Shown here piece by piece: positions 54,453 to 64,000 of a stretch of DNA of 64,000 bases. Under the pieces are notes generated by a model, which worked only from the letters and a program-made list of their open reading frames with translations, did not search any database and was not told where the DNA came from. The position numbers were made by a program, and so were the translations under genes. The DNA is from Platanthera guangdongensis (taxonomy: Eukaryota > Streptophyta > Magnoliopsida > Asparagales > Orchidaceae): the NCBI GenBank assembly GCA_039583875.1, contig CM077162.1, forward strand, positions 169,775,220-169,839,219, read 5' to 3'. Every line of letters begins with the position of its first letter. Positions within the stretch are counted from its first letter, which is position 1.

Positions 54453-56279
54453 TATTGATGCACGAAAACGGATCGGGGGAGAAGTAAAGGGTTGTCGTCG
54501 CGGGCATCAGCAGTTAACGGGGTTTGTTCGGTCTCACGGGCAAGGTGATGAGGTGAAGAGGTCGATGATTGACGATTGCGGGGATAGAGGAGAGGAGAAA
54601 GCTTCTGAGTGCTCGAGAGTGGAGCAAACGCTTGTTCAAGGGTTGCGGGGATAGAGGAGAGAAGGGTGTTGATCCGAGTGCGGAGATGGTTTGGAAGGTT
54701 GATCAGGAACTGTCGAGCAGACGGTTACTTTGACGGTTGTGCTTGCAGGTTGATGCCGAGAGAGTTGAGCTGAGAAGAAGAGAAGGGCCGCTAGCAGCGG
54801 CAACAACAGACTTCACCCGCCGCGACTTAAATGTCACTCTTGCGACGGGCTTTCTTTTGATTAATATTGAGAGTTACGTCTTGTATTACACCTTTACAAG
54901 AAAGCAGATAAAGGGTACACTGGGAAAGCTGGCGGCTAAGGAAAGAAAGTGCCAGAAAGGAGGCCGCGCGGACTGAAGAGCAAGGTCGGCAGGCCGCGCG
55001 TCTAAAGGAAGATAGTAGAAAGTGCGGACTGGGAAAAAGAGTCCGCAGGGGTTGAATGCTTGAGCTTGTCGTCGGCTGTCCTTGAGCGTGAGAGCGATGT
55101 AGCGATGAACTTGAGTGAAGCTGTCAACCTGACCTCAATGAGAGGTATGAGGGTCTATTTATAGGCCCGAGGAGGTAACGACTTTTGGTGACGTTACCCC
55201 CGGTGAGGCGGTAACTTGTGCGAGTAGCAAACGGAGTCCGCCGAGTCCGCAATAGGCCGCGCGGACAAGGACCTCTTCTGGAACTGGTTCGGCTGATGGC
55301 GGACTTGGAGGAGTCTGCCCCTGGTGCTGGCGGACTGAGAGTAGTCCGCCCGAACTGTGCTGATCGAGCCCGCGCCAAGATTGTGCGGGCTGAGGGATAT
55401 CCGCCCGCTGCTGGGAAGCAGGTGCTGGAAGATGAGTGGCGGACCACACAACGAGTCCGCCTCCGTTGCTGGAGAAGGAACAGATCGCCAGCTGCTGAAG
55501 GGCTAGAGCTGGGGTTTACCAATGCAGGCGGACGGCGTAATGAGTCCGCCTATGCTTGCGGACTGAAGGATTGGATTGGGAGGCGAGTCCGCCCAGCCCG
55601 CATTAGCGGAGATTAGTGTTGGAGAGCTGGAGCAAGTCCAGACCCCTGGGCGGACTGAGATAGAGTCCACGCACTGTCAGCATCTGCGCTGGTTGAATGG
55701 AACGGCTTGCCGCCCCAGCTGGGCGGCCTGGGCTTGGCGACCCGGCAGGTCGCACATGCTGGCGAAGTGGAACCAGGTATTGCTGGCTGGCGGCCCGGGG
55801 TCAGGTCGCCATTCTTGCTATTCGGCGAGCCAGCGGGTTGTCGGCGCTGCTGATGGTGGGCGGCCTGGATACAGGCCGCTTGATGATGTGGGGGTCTGGC
55901 CTGCTTGATATGCGACCTGCAGGAGAAGGGCTGAAGGAGCAACTCCTGCAGAGTGAACGACTTATTGCCGGTCGAGGCGGATAAGTATCCGAGTCCGGGA
56001 AAGGGGCCCCTGCTGGGACAAACTTGCGGTGGTTTAGCTGATAAGGCGCGCGGCCTGCAGGGGCGGACTGAAGAAGCAGTCCGCGGCCCCTGCCGACCAA
56101 GAGAACGATGCGCGGCTTGGGCGGTCAGACCGCTGAGACCGCCCAAGCCGTGCGGCCTGAGCGGACAGGAAAGACTGTCCGCCCATCCTAAGACGTCGCG
56201 ACCTCCAGGAAGAATCCGTAGCAGGCCGTGACTAGTGAGCTGGCTTCCTTGGAACGAATCGCCGATTTCTGGGTTAACA
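54453..56279 (-). repeat. 5' LTR of the Tat-like element
   Basis: Partner of 40752-42576, same length within 2 bases. The gag-side end is TATTGATG instead of TGTTGATG, so the terminal dinucleotide has mutated. Dense GTCCGC/GCGGAC words at 55220-56190. Confidence 0.9.
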
Positions 56280-56345
56280 CCTTTGTCGTCATTGCGCCGT
56301 ATCTTTAGTCATAATCTCACAAAGTTTAACAGTAGATCCAGATAT
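56280..56345 (-). mobile_element. RTE LINE 3' fragment (right half)
   Basis: On the minus strand, TVKLCEIMTKDTAQ-RQR-like codons lead directly into the left half at 40751. Together they read as the C-terminus of an RTE protein. This confirms that the Tat-like element inserted here with a CCTTT duplication. Confidence 0.6.
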
Positions 56346-56689
56346 TTTTATTGATAGCCACATTTTGAATGGAGATGTGAAATTCCAAGTTAGTATCAAT
56401 ATTTATTTTATTACTTGTGCAAGAATTATTATCCTTTGTCAACAGAATAGTCAAACAGGAATGAGCTACCATCTATTTTGTATCATTTTATAAAGCTTAA
56501 ATTAGGAATCTATGTATATGGATATGAGTATCTAGTAGGGTTATGATTATCTTTAAAATTTGAAAAACCAGTCAGTAGTCTCCTGAGGTTTTTTAAACTC
56601 GGATTCAAAATCAATTTTCTTTTTACCTGAGTGACTTGCTAGAAGTTCAACTTATATTTATCTACTCACCCTTTTTCGTTGAAAGTAGT
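56346..56689. other. Unassigned AT-rich intron sequence
   Basis: No gene, repeat or splice-site-flanked exon of the host gene was recognised. Confidence 0.5.
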
Positions 56690-57531
56690 TATGAGTGTGA
56701 AAGTAGGCAGAGAATTAGAGAGTTCTTCTTGTGGGGAGTGGGTGAGTGTTACGGTTGCGCATGCTGACGAGACACGTGAACGCCAACGAGACGCCGTGAC
56801 AAGTCCACACACGGAGGAAGATGATGACGGGTCTGTCTTGAGGAGAGATCGAAGACGCGCAACCGACATGATTATCTTATTTGCATTTTGTTATGTTATT
56901 TTTTGTATGTGTACGCTTTATTATTCACATTACTTTTTCGTTATCCGCATCTCGTACTTATAAGGGATTGTGTTGTACTCTTTTTTCATTAAGTTTGGAT
57001 TTATGGAATTTAAGGTTTCTCCCTAGTTTTTCTTCTCATTCCCTCCATCTCTCTCACCACCGCCGACCCTCCCCTTGCCGGATTCCTCTTCGGGAACATA
57101 TCAATTTGGTTCAACCCGCCTCATCACCAGCCATTCCGTCGCCAGTGCTCGCCAATCGTCCACAAACCTACTTCCTGCATAGTCTTCCGCTTCCGCCTGA
57201 GTCGCGACCGACCAAGCCCCACCCGGACTTTTCGTATCTCGCTTCCACCTGCATCACGACCTACCAAGGACGATCCACCAGCCATGTCTCTCATCGCCGC
57301 CGCATCCTTTGCGTACATCGATCTGTCGTGTCAATCTGCCGCATCGCTCTGCCGCGTACAACCAACCGCATCCTGCTGCTCGTCCCAACCCACATCGCCC
57401 TACCGCATCGCTCGCGTACAGCGATGCAAGCCGCCATCCGCAACACTTCTGCTTCTCTACTCGCCCCAACACCGTCATCCCGCTGCTCTCTTCCGACGCG
57501 ACTTTGCTGCCTTCCCTAGGCTGCCGATGGA

Positions 57532-58383
57532 ATGGCCCCCAACACTCTCTCCGCTAGTGTTCTTCCTTCGGATGCGGCCGCCGAAGCCCTAAGCTGCTTC
57601 TTGGAGGCTCAAGAGCAACTCATCGCCTCCATGCATGCCTCTCTCCTTGCCCTCCGCGCCAAGGTCGACTCCCTCCAAGTGTCGATTGCTGCCTCCGAAT
57701 CCGGCTCGCCTGTGGACGACTACTCTCTCCTCGGTGTCGTGCCGCCTCCCATTCTCTTTGGGACCACTCCTTCGCCGATTCCGGGCTGGTACGCCCTCTC
57801 CCTCGACATTCCCTCCATTATCGGCGTTGACCTGATTGGTTGGACCGCCAAAACGGGGAAATAATTTGACCTACACTATACATTGGAGCACGACAAGGTG
57901 TCTACAACTGGGGTTGGCCTGGACGGCTCAACCCTCCACTGGGCTCAGTGGCTCTGCCAATCTAACCTGTGCCTCTCCTGGACCGAGCTCAAGCAGGAGA
58001 TGATCCGGCTTTATGACACCCGCTACTCTAGCTCCTCCGCTATCGAGCGTCTTTGCGACATCCGCCAGACATCCGACCTGGACGGCTATGTTGATGAGTT
58101 CGTTGCCCAAGTCCCCCACGTCCCCGGGCTACCACCCGATCATTACCTGGGTTTCTTCATGCAGTGTTTACTGCCGCATATCCGCTCTCGTCTTCGTACA
58201 CACCACCCCCACAGTCTTCTACGTCATGGACTTGGCGCGTCTGGTAGTGACCGACCTCTCTCCCCGGACACCTACTCTTACGACCGACCAACACTAGCCT
58301 TGTCCGCCTTGACAAGTATTATCCACGACTCCTCTACCGCGGCCGCCGCCGCATTTCAAATATTGATTGCAATGATTAATTAG
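57532..58383 (+). pseudogene. Ty3 gag (truncated)
   Basis: Starts MAPNTLSASVLPSDAAAEAL with a coiled-coil-like segment (LLALRAKVDSLQVSIA). It has IGVDLIGWTAKTGK, then a TAA at 57862. The frame resumes with FDLHYTLEHDKVSTTGVGLD, TLHWAQWLCQSNLCLSWTEL, YDTRYSSSSAIERL, YVDEFVAQVPHVPGLPPDHY and LGFFMQCLLPHIRSRLRTH, the standard chromovirus gag core. It then runs out at a stop at 58381. No zinc knuckle or pol follows. Confidence 0.8.
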
Positions 58384-58439
58384 TATACTAGATGAAGAAT
58401 TTGATCGATAAGCTGAAATGATGTTTAATGTTGATTATT

Positions 58440-58552
58440 TAAATCGGTGGTTGCGCCTGACCTTAGTCAGGCGCACGCCTGCGCCTTGAGCCTTGCGTCT
58501 AGGCTCCAAGACCCCTTTGCGCTTTGGTGCGCCTTGCGTCTTTAATAACTAA
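58440..58552. repeat. GC-rich GCGCCTTG repeat fragment
   Basis: Contains repeated CGCCTGACC, GCGCCTTGAGCC, TTGCGTCTAGGCTC and GGTGCGCCTTGCGTC, ending TTTAATAACTA. It resembles the terminal region of the hAT-like element at 60940-61798 and may be a remnant of a related family. Confidence 0.4.
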
Positions 58553-59126
58553 GTTCGCACTTGTAAGGAGTTGTGCTGTACTCTTTTTCATTATGCTTGG
58601 GTGTATGGAATTTAGGGTTACTCCCTAGTTTTTTTTCTCGTTCCCCCCTCTTCTCTCCCTCACCACCGTCGGCCCTCCCCTTGTCGTATTTCTCTCCGAG
58701 ATCATATTAGTGGGAGGGGGAGACAGCTAGGTGAAGTAGAGGGACTATTTATTACTATGGAATAATTTTATTTCATGATATAAAAGGACAAATACAAGAT
58801 ACTTATGCCCTAAATCAGAACATGTTTTAACTTAAATATTAAGTAACTTACGAAACTAGTTAAAGAATATCCTTCTTAATCGAGAGACTAGCTTGGTTGA
58901 CTTATCTTATTATTTATCCATTATTTTCTTTGTAGAAATATACAGATGTGGAAATATAAAATTAATATTTTATAAATTTCCCATATAAAGTCTTATACAA
59001 TACAAGTATTTGTACAACTGTATAGGAAGAGTGAGTGGAGCCTAAACTCTATTTTGAGATGTGAGACTAATTCCTAAGGATGAAAATATGCTCTAACTTG
59101 GTCATTGTATTGGCCCTTCGTACAAG

Positions 59127-60660
59127 TTAGTTTAACACTCCCCCACAAGATAGAGCGTACAAATCGTTGGAACTAAGATTTGACAAGAATTGGTGATATA
59201 ATGGGCGGTGTAAGTCCTTGGTAAGAATATCAACATTTTGCTCAGTAGAAGGAACATGTCTTAAATTCAATTTCTTTAGTTGAATGTTTTTCCGAATAAA
59301 GTGACAGCCGACCTCGATATACTTTGTACGTTCGTGGAACATGTGATTCTTGGAAATTTTGATAGCAATTTGACTATCACAAAACAAAGTGGCTGAAGAT
59401 GAGAGTTTGACACCCGAGTCTCTCATAAGGCTTTCTAGCCTCATAAATTCATAATAAAGGCCATTGAACGATACTTAACTTCTACAGATGAGCGTACAAC
59501 CACAAATTACTTCTTGCTTCGCTTGGTGAAAAGGTATCCACCAAAATATGTGTAGTATCCACTTATGGATCGATAATCAACTAGAGATCCACCAAAATAT
59601 GTGTAGTATCCACTTTTGGATGTACAATCAACTAGAGATCCACCAAAATATGTGTAGTATCCACTTTTGGATCGACAATCAACTAGAGATCCGTCATAGT
59701 CGACATCAGATTAAGCAATGAGAGCTAAGGAGGACGGATGCTTATATGCAACCACTTATCCAGGAGCACTCTTAAGATATCGGAGGATGCGCTCAAATTT
59801 CTAGTGGTGAGAGATCCATTGAATAGGCATAAACATACTAATAACCCCAACAACAAAGAAAATATTAGGTCTTGTAACTGTAAAAGATAGATCAGATCCC
59901 CCACAAGACACATTGGGTTTGAAAAGAGTAGAGCAGAGTCGGAGGTATACACAGAGCTTGTAGTTGACATTCATAGGTGTGTTAGCGGGCTTGCATCTAA
60001 AGTAGTCAGCGTCATGAAGAAGATCAAGACAGTACTTCCGTTGAGATAGGACGTGACTATCAGGTCGACGAGCTACCTCAATATCGAGAAAGTATAGGAG
60101 ATTTCTCAAATCTTTGGTTTGGAATGCAGAAGCCAAGTGCTTTTTGATCATGTGCATGCCTTTGAGATCATCGTCTGTTATTAAAATATCATCAACATAG
60201 ACCAAGAGTATTACTGTGTCTGTCAGGAGGTGACGAGTGAATAAAGAAAAGTTCGTCGAGTTTGACTAAACCTAACGTCATGAACAACCCAACTGAACTT
60301 ATCAAACCAAGTCTGAGGTGACTATTTGAGACCATAAAAAGATTTTTTAAGATGACACACAAGGGCCCCCTCCCCCTCCCCCAAACTCGGGAGCTTGTTG
60401 CATATGGACAATCTCAACAAGATCGCCTTTCAGAAAGGAATTTTGATGTCCAATTGATGCAACGTCCAATGACGATGAACAACCAAGGAGATCAAGACAT
60501 TGACTATATTTAATTTTGCAACATTTGAGGAAATCTTCTCGTAGTCAATGTCATGTTGTTCAGTAAATCCACGGGCTACAAAACGACCTTTAGTTGTTTA
60601 ACTGTCCCATATGGGTCATGCTTGATGGTGAAGACCCACTTACAACTCACACATGACTAT
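59127..60660 (-). pseudogene. copia reverse transcriptase/RNase H (decayed)
   Basis: The RT catalytic region MVYVDDILITDDDLKGM is at about 60200, followed by LASAFQTKDLRNLLYFLDIEV and HVLSQRKYCLDLLHDADYF. RNase H pieces are GSLVD-RS-SGYYTYFGG (three tandem copies, 59538-59690), ATLFCDSQIAIKISKN, HERTKYIEVGCHFIR and VDILTKDLHRPLYHQFL near the 3' end. Frameshifts and stops are numerous. Confidence 0.82.
59538..59690. repeat. Three tandem copies of a 51-bp unit within RNase H
   Basis: CCACCAAAATATGTG occurs at 59538, 59589 and 59640. The period is exactly 51 bases (17 codons), so the protein motif GSLVD-RS-SGYYTYFG is repeated in frame three times. Confidence 0.9.
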
Positions 60661-60939
60661 CCAGGAGGAAGAGGGGCAAGGTTCCTTGTTTGGTTTGCCC
60701 AGAGAGCATCCATTTTCTCATCCATAGAAGCCCTCCAAACCGGATGTTGAAGAGCCAACTGCAAAGAACTAGGGGTGAGAATAGACGCTAAAGAAGTCAT
60801 AAATTGGTGAAGCACCAGAGAAAACAGATACAATGAAACATAGTTAGAGAGGGGGTGGACGGCAGAAGCTAGTACCAGATTAGCAAACTGCAGAGCATCA
60901 ACATTAGAGGGTAATTGTTGCAGAGCATCTGAATGTGAA

Positions 60940-61798
60940 CATTCTTGTAACGGCGTCAAGGCGAAGCAATGGAAGCGCCGGGGGCCTGGACGTTTAGGCG
61001 ATAAGGAGCAAGCAAGGCGAATCGCAAGACGACAACTAAACATTTAAAAAATAAACTAAGAATTTAGACTGCGGTTTTTATAAAAATGATAAAAACCGCG
61101 GTCTAAAATCCCCTTAATGCAGTCTAAGGCAGCATTTAGACTGCGTTTTTTTATACAAACCGCATTGTATAGTAAAAAAGACAGTGGTTTTTATAAAAAC
61201 CGCGATATAAAGTCTGTCTTACCGCAGTCCAAGACAAACTTTACACTGCGGTTTTTATAAAAATCGCATTGTATAGTAAAAATCATAGCAGTTTTAATAA
61301 AAACCTCAGTCTATCCCAGATGGTTTTTTTTTAAGTTTAAAAATTCATCAATAACCACAATAAGATATGCCAGGCAACGGTTTTTACGATAATGAAAGAC
61401 TGTAATTTTTTCGAAAATTCATACCGAATTTATTAATAGACTGCGGTTTTTATAAAAAACCACAGTATATATATTTTAGACTGCGGTTTTTATAAAAACT
61501 GTAGTCTATATACTCTAGACTACGATTTTTTATAAAAACCAGTCTAAAGTATATATAAACTGCGGCTTTTATAAAAACCGCAATCTAAGTTTTCCTAAAC
61601 ATTCAAAATAGGGTTTATAGCGCATTTTTTATAAAAACCGCAGTCTATATATATACGTTATATTGCATTTTTTATAAAAATCACGATTTTTATAAAAACC
61701 GCAGTCTATTCTTGTTTTCTTATAAAATGGTCAAGACGTTTAAACGTCTTGTATACATTCGGGCGCTTAGACGCCTAGGCGACTCCATGACAAGAATA
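60940..61798. mobile_element. hAT-like non-autonomous element full of palindromes, TSD AATGTGAA
   Basis: Flanked by the exact 8-base repeat AATGTGAA (60932-60939 and 61799-61806). Terminal inverted repeats are CATTCTTGTAACGGCGTC (left) and TATTCTTGTCATGGAGTC (right, inverted), followed on both sides by AGGCG-rich text. An 8-bp duplication points to the hAT superfamily. No transposase ORF. The inner 61055-61715 is made of repeated palindromes. It splits the copia linker between integrase and RT. Confidence 0.75.
61055..61715. repeat. Array of TAGACTGCGG-TTTTTATAAAAA-CCGCAGTCTA palindromes
   Basis: About a dozen whole or half copies of AGACTGCGGTTTTTATAAAAA and its complement, in both orientations and spaced irregularly. 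Some form perfect hairpins (near 61440-61480 and 61480-61510). Such an array could fold into long AT-loop cruciforms. Confidence 0.85.
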
Positions 61799-62979
61799 AA
61801 TGTGAATGTGACAAGTGTACACACAAAGAAGAGGTTGGATGGAGGGTATGGTTGCTGGTGTGGGTAGAAGAGGAGGTAGTGCTGGCAGGTACGACAGGAT
61901 GGGGTAGTGTAGGAGCTGCTGGAGAAACAATGTGCAAGTAGTGAAATGACTGATCTTTAAGGAAGGTTACATCCACAAACATGATTAACTTGAAATCATT
62001 GGGAGAATAACAGACAGTCTTTCATAGTGTAGGAATATCTAACGAACATATATTTGGTAGTGCAGGGAGCAAACTTGTTTGTAGAGGGGCCAATGTAGTG
62101 GACATAACATACGCAGCCAAAGACACGAGGCGTCACTGGGCAGCGTGGATGGAAAGAGGGGACCGATCCGGCTTCACAAAATTGAGAATAGACGAGGGTA
62201 TGCGATTAATGAGATAACAAACGATAAAGACCATGAAATGCCAGTAAAGCATGAGAACCTGTGTTTGAAATATATGTGAGTGAGCAACCTCAAGTAGGTG
62301 ACGGTTCATGCGCTCAACCACGCCATTTTATTGCGGCGTGTAAGCACCAAAAGTTTGATGGTTGATACCAAACTCAGTACAAATATTTTGAAATGCATGA
62401 CTCGTATACTCACGTGCATTATCAATCCGACGAGCTTTAATAGAGTTGGAGAATTGTGCATGTTCAGTAATAAAGACACGAAACACACGAGGTAGTTATA
62501 GCGATCACGAAGTAATTACAAGCAGGTCATTCGAGGGTAATCATCAATAAATATAAGAAAATAGTGATAACCAGAAACACCTGTTGTTTTATAAGGTCCC
62601 AAAATATCAGAATGAACTAAAGCAAAATGAACAATGCTCCGAGTGCAATGAGAGGAAAAAAGAACCATGTTGTTTGCCGTGGATCCAAGACTCATAGGTG
62701 AAGTCGGTGAGGGATAGATCGAGAAGAGTTTTTTTGAGAATTAAGAGAGGAACATGCTCAAGACGTCGATGTTAATCAACAGAAGTAACATAGGAGAGAG
62801 CGGTGAGGGAAACATCAAGAATGTAGAGCCCGTTAAACATTCACCTTTTACTAATGATATTTTGTCTGTCGATTATGCATAACAAAGGAATAAGAAGATA
62901 AGGTAACAGAGCAATCTTGAGTAAGACGTCTAGTTAAAAAAAGATTAAACTGAGAGCCCAAAATATGAGGAACCGAGCG

Positions 62980-62983
<4 letters not shown>

Positions 62984-63029
<46 letters not shown>
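62984..63029. repeat. (GA)n microsatellite
   Basis: About 23 uninterrupted GA dinucleotides inside the decayed copia gene; on the minus strand it would encode Ser-Leu repeats. Confidence 0.95.
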
Positions 63030-63032
<3 letters not shown>

Positions 63033-63790
63033 AGTCAAAGGCACATCTCTAGATCCGCGAACCGGAGTGGTGTCGTTATTGGCCACCATGATGAAATTAG
63101 AAAAGCAGAGTCCAAGTAATGAGAAGGCTTCTGCAAAGTAATATGATTTGTGGCTCCGGAGTCCACAACCCAAGTTGGACTATTTGAAAAAAAAGGAGAC
63201 ATCTTCATTGGAGATGGACGCAACAGAGGCAGAAGAGCGACTGATCAACCTCTATAGATGTTATAGTTGTGTGCGCAAGGCATTAATGTCTGTGCAGGTA
63301 GTGGAAGAAGCATCAACAACAATGGAGGCATGCTGTTGTGGAGGCAAATCATGCTTGCGATAGCAGGTGACCTTAAGATGATCGCCCCGACCACAATAAG
63401 TACAAATACGAGTGACGGTCCCCTTGGAGCAATGTCGACCGTTGCGACCCCTACCCTGAGAGCCGGTGTGACCGCCATTAGCCGGTGAAGGGGCGGGGCG
63501 AGCTTCAGAAAAGTGTTTAATAAGGGCTGGGGAGACAGTACCTTGAGTATCATCGGGCGGTGTCATCTTCAAAAGAATGGAGCACATATCCAATAGTAAG
63601 GGAATGGTGGAAAAAGAAAGTATATTGACCCAAACACTGTGGAGATGTGGAGGAACACAGTCGTTGTCGTTGAGCTAGCCACGAGCCAACAGTGTTGCGA
63701 GGTTGGCCTTTGTATTTGAAAGACGCAACGTGTGCGAAGCGGAGGAAGGCGACCCGCAGAAGAGTGAAGCGGTGAAGGTGACCCACATAG

Positions 63791-64000
63791 TTAAATTAGT
63801 TTTTTTATTCTTTTCGGATTAACGAAACTCAACCTTCGTTAAAACAACGACGAGAAGACTTCAGTCCTAAGTCTCTCTCGTAAGTAAACTCCACCCCGCC
63901 GTGTTCTGCGTGAGATTAATATTCGAGGGTAACTCCTCATTTTATTATTACTTGACGACATCGATACTCTTGTCATAGTCGCATCAAGCTTTTGATGTCA
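63791..64000. other. Window edge, unassigned
   Basis: AT-rich start then mixed composition; possibly leader or 5' LTR of the decayed copia element, but no PBS is visible. Confidence 0.35.

Larger units (their letters stand above)
40752..56279 (-). mobile_element. Gag-only Tat-like Ty3 element, TSD CCTTT, with a nested copia
   Basis: The LTRs are 40752-42576 (3') and 54453-56279 (5'), with CCTTT at 40747-40751 and 56280-56284. The polypurine-like AAAAAGTGTGGGGATTA lies at the inner edge of the 3' LTR. The internal region has a Tat-type gag with a CEFHKEPGHLTENC knuckle, an 86-bp tandem array and non-coding sequence. RT and integrase of its own are absent. A Ty1/copia element (44488-52165) sits inside. 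A PBS was not recognised. Antisense to the host gene. Confidence 0.88.
56690..58712 (+). mobile_element. Ty3 retrotransposon fragment, plus strand (LTR/leader, gag, LTR remnant)
   Basis: A stretch at about 56945-57100 (GGGATTGTGTTGTACTC, CTCCCTAGTTTTTCTTCTC, CCCTCCCCTTG) is repeated in the same order at 58553-58712. These appear to be the ends of two LTRs. Between them is a C-rich leader and a gag gene. Pol is missing. Outer boundaries and target duplication could not be found. Confidence 0.55.
60657..63600 (-). pseudogene. copia protease and integrase remnants
   Basis: Near 63400 is a zinc knuckle (CTYCGRGDHLKVTCYRKH); at 63160-63190 the protease active site VVDSGATNHIT; at 62430-62100 integrase text (NAREYTSHAFQ, FGINHQTFGAYTPQ, NGVVERMNRHLLEVAHS). 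From 61980 down to 60660 is the linker to RT (LHIVSPAAPTLPHPV, SDALQQLPSNV, WRASMDEKMDALWANQTRNL), interrupted by the hAT-like element. The gag region is mostly lost. The frame is broken many times. Confidence 0.8.
58713..63790 (-). mobile_element. Decayed Ty1/copia element
   Basis: A polypurine tract (ATCTTGTGGGGGAG, minus strand) lies at about 59140-59153 next to the LTR start TGTTAAAC, so the 3' LTR covers roughly 58713-59139. Protease, integrase, RT and RNase H fragments follow to about 63600. The 5' LTR was not located and may lie at or past the window end. A hAT-like element interrupts it at 60940-61798. Antisense to the host gene. Confidence 0.7.

Noticed and set aside
62984..63029. 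Ser-Leu repeat peptide as a real protein feature
   Set aside because: It is a GA microsatellite expansion inside a dead copia gene.
40250..64000. Last exon(s) of the PEP-mutase-like gene (expected DALxALKGGRIP-like continuation) within the window
   Set aside because: Read through the non-transposon stretches (40250-40679, 56346-56689, 58384-58552, 63791-64000) and found no match with splice sites.

Overview
This window is nuclear DNA from a flowering plant. It holds one recognisable host gene and a very dense set of nested transposable elements. The evidence is one spliceosomal gene with GT-AG and GC-AG introns and a plastid-type N-terminus, plant LTR-retrotransposon lineages (Athila, Tat, Tekay-like and short-LTR chromoviruses, Ty1/copia), an RTE LINE, Tourist-like MITEs and a hAT-like element. 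No rRNA, tRNA, CRISPR array or bacterial-type operon was seen. The species cannot be named from this sequence alone.

Host gene (+). A member of the isocitrate lyase/PEP mutase superfamily (plant carboxyvinyl-carboxyphosphonate phosphorylmutase-like) starts at about 11097. Exons are 11097-11418, 13022-13233, 13333-13614 and 40127-40249. They join in frame to 313 codons, and the last part of the protein lies beyond the window. Intron 2 uses a GC donor. Intron 3 is about 26.5 kb, and intron 4 runs at least to the window end (more than 23.7 kb). So most of the window (13615-64000) is intron.

Upstream, 1-10594: an Athila-type element (gag and 5' LTR, 1-3259, minus) sits inside a Tekay-like Ty3 element (3260-9293, minus, 3.5-kb LTR with 359-bp tandem repeats). 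That element in turn sits in an older LTR (9294-10594). Intron 1 holds two Tourist-like MITE copies and nine 76-bp tandem repeats.

Intron 3, 13615-40126: a complete non-autonomous Athila-like element (13739-21414, TSD GATAC) with only gag and protease; a Tourist-like MITE (22056-22325); and a decayed plus-strand copia-like element (about 22.8-36.6 kb). A gag-only element (23317-35363, TSD CTAGG) split the copia-like element, and a short-LTR chromovirus with gag, PR, RT, RNase H, IN and chromodomain (27993-33569) split the gag-only element. A decayed RTE LINE (about 37540-39970, plus) lies next to exon 4.

Intron 4, 40250-64000: an RTE fragment was split (TSD CCTTT) by a gag-only Tat-like element (40752-56279). 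That element was itself split by a nearly complete Ty1/copia element (44488-52165). After these come a plus-strand Ty3 gag fragment (56.7-58.7 kb) and a second decayed copia element (about 58.7-63.8 kb, minus). The second copia element carries a hAT-like element packed with palindromes (60940-61798, TSD AATGTGAA).

The most notable patterns are these. The gene continues across a retrotransposon-filled 26.5-kb intron. Every structurally complete intronic LTR element is antisense to the gene. Nearly every LTR family carries its own dense short palindrome or repeated motif. One of these motifs (GCGGAC/GTCCGC) is shared by two LTR families from different superfamilies.
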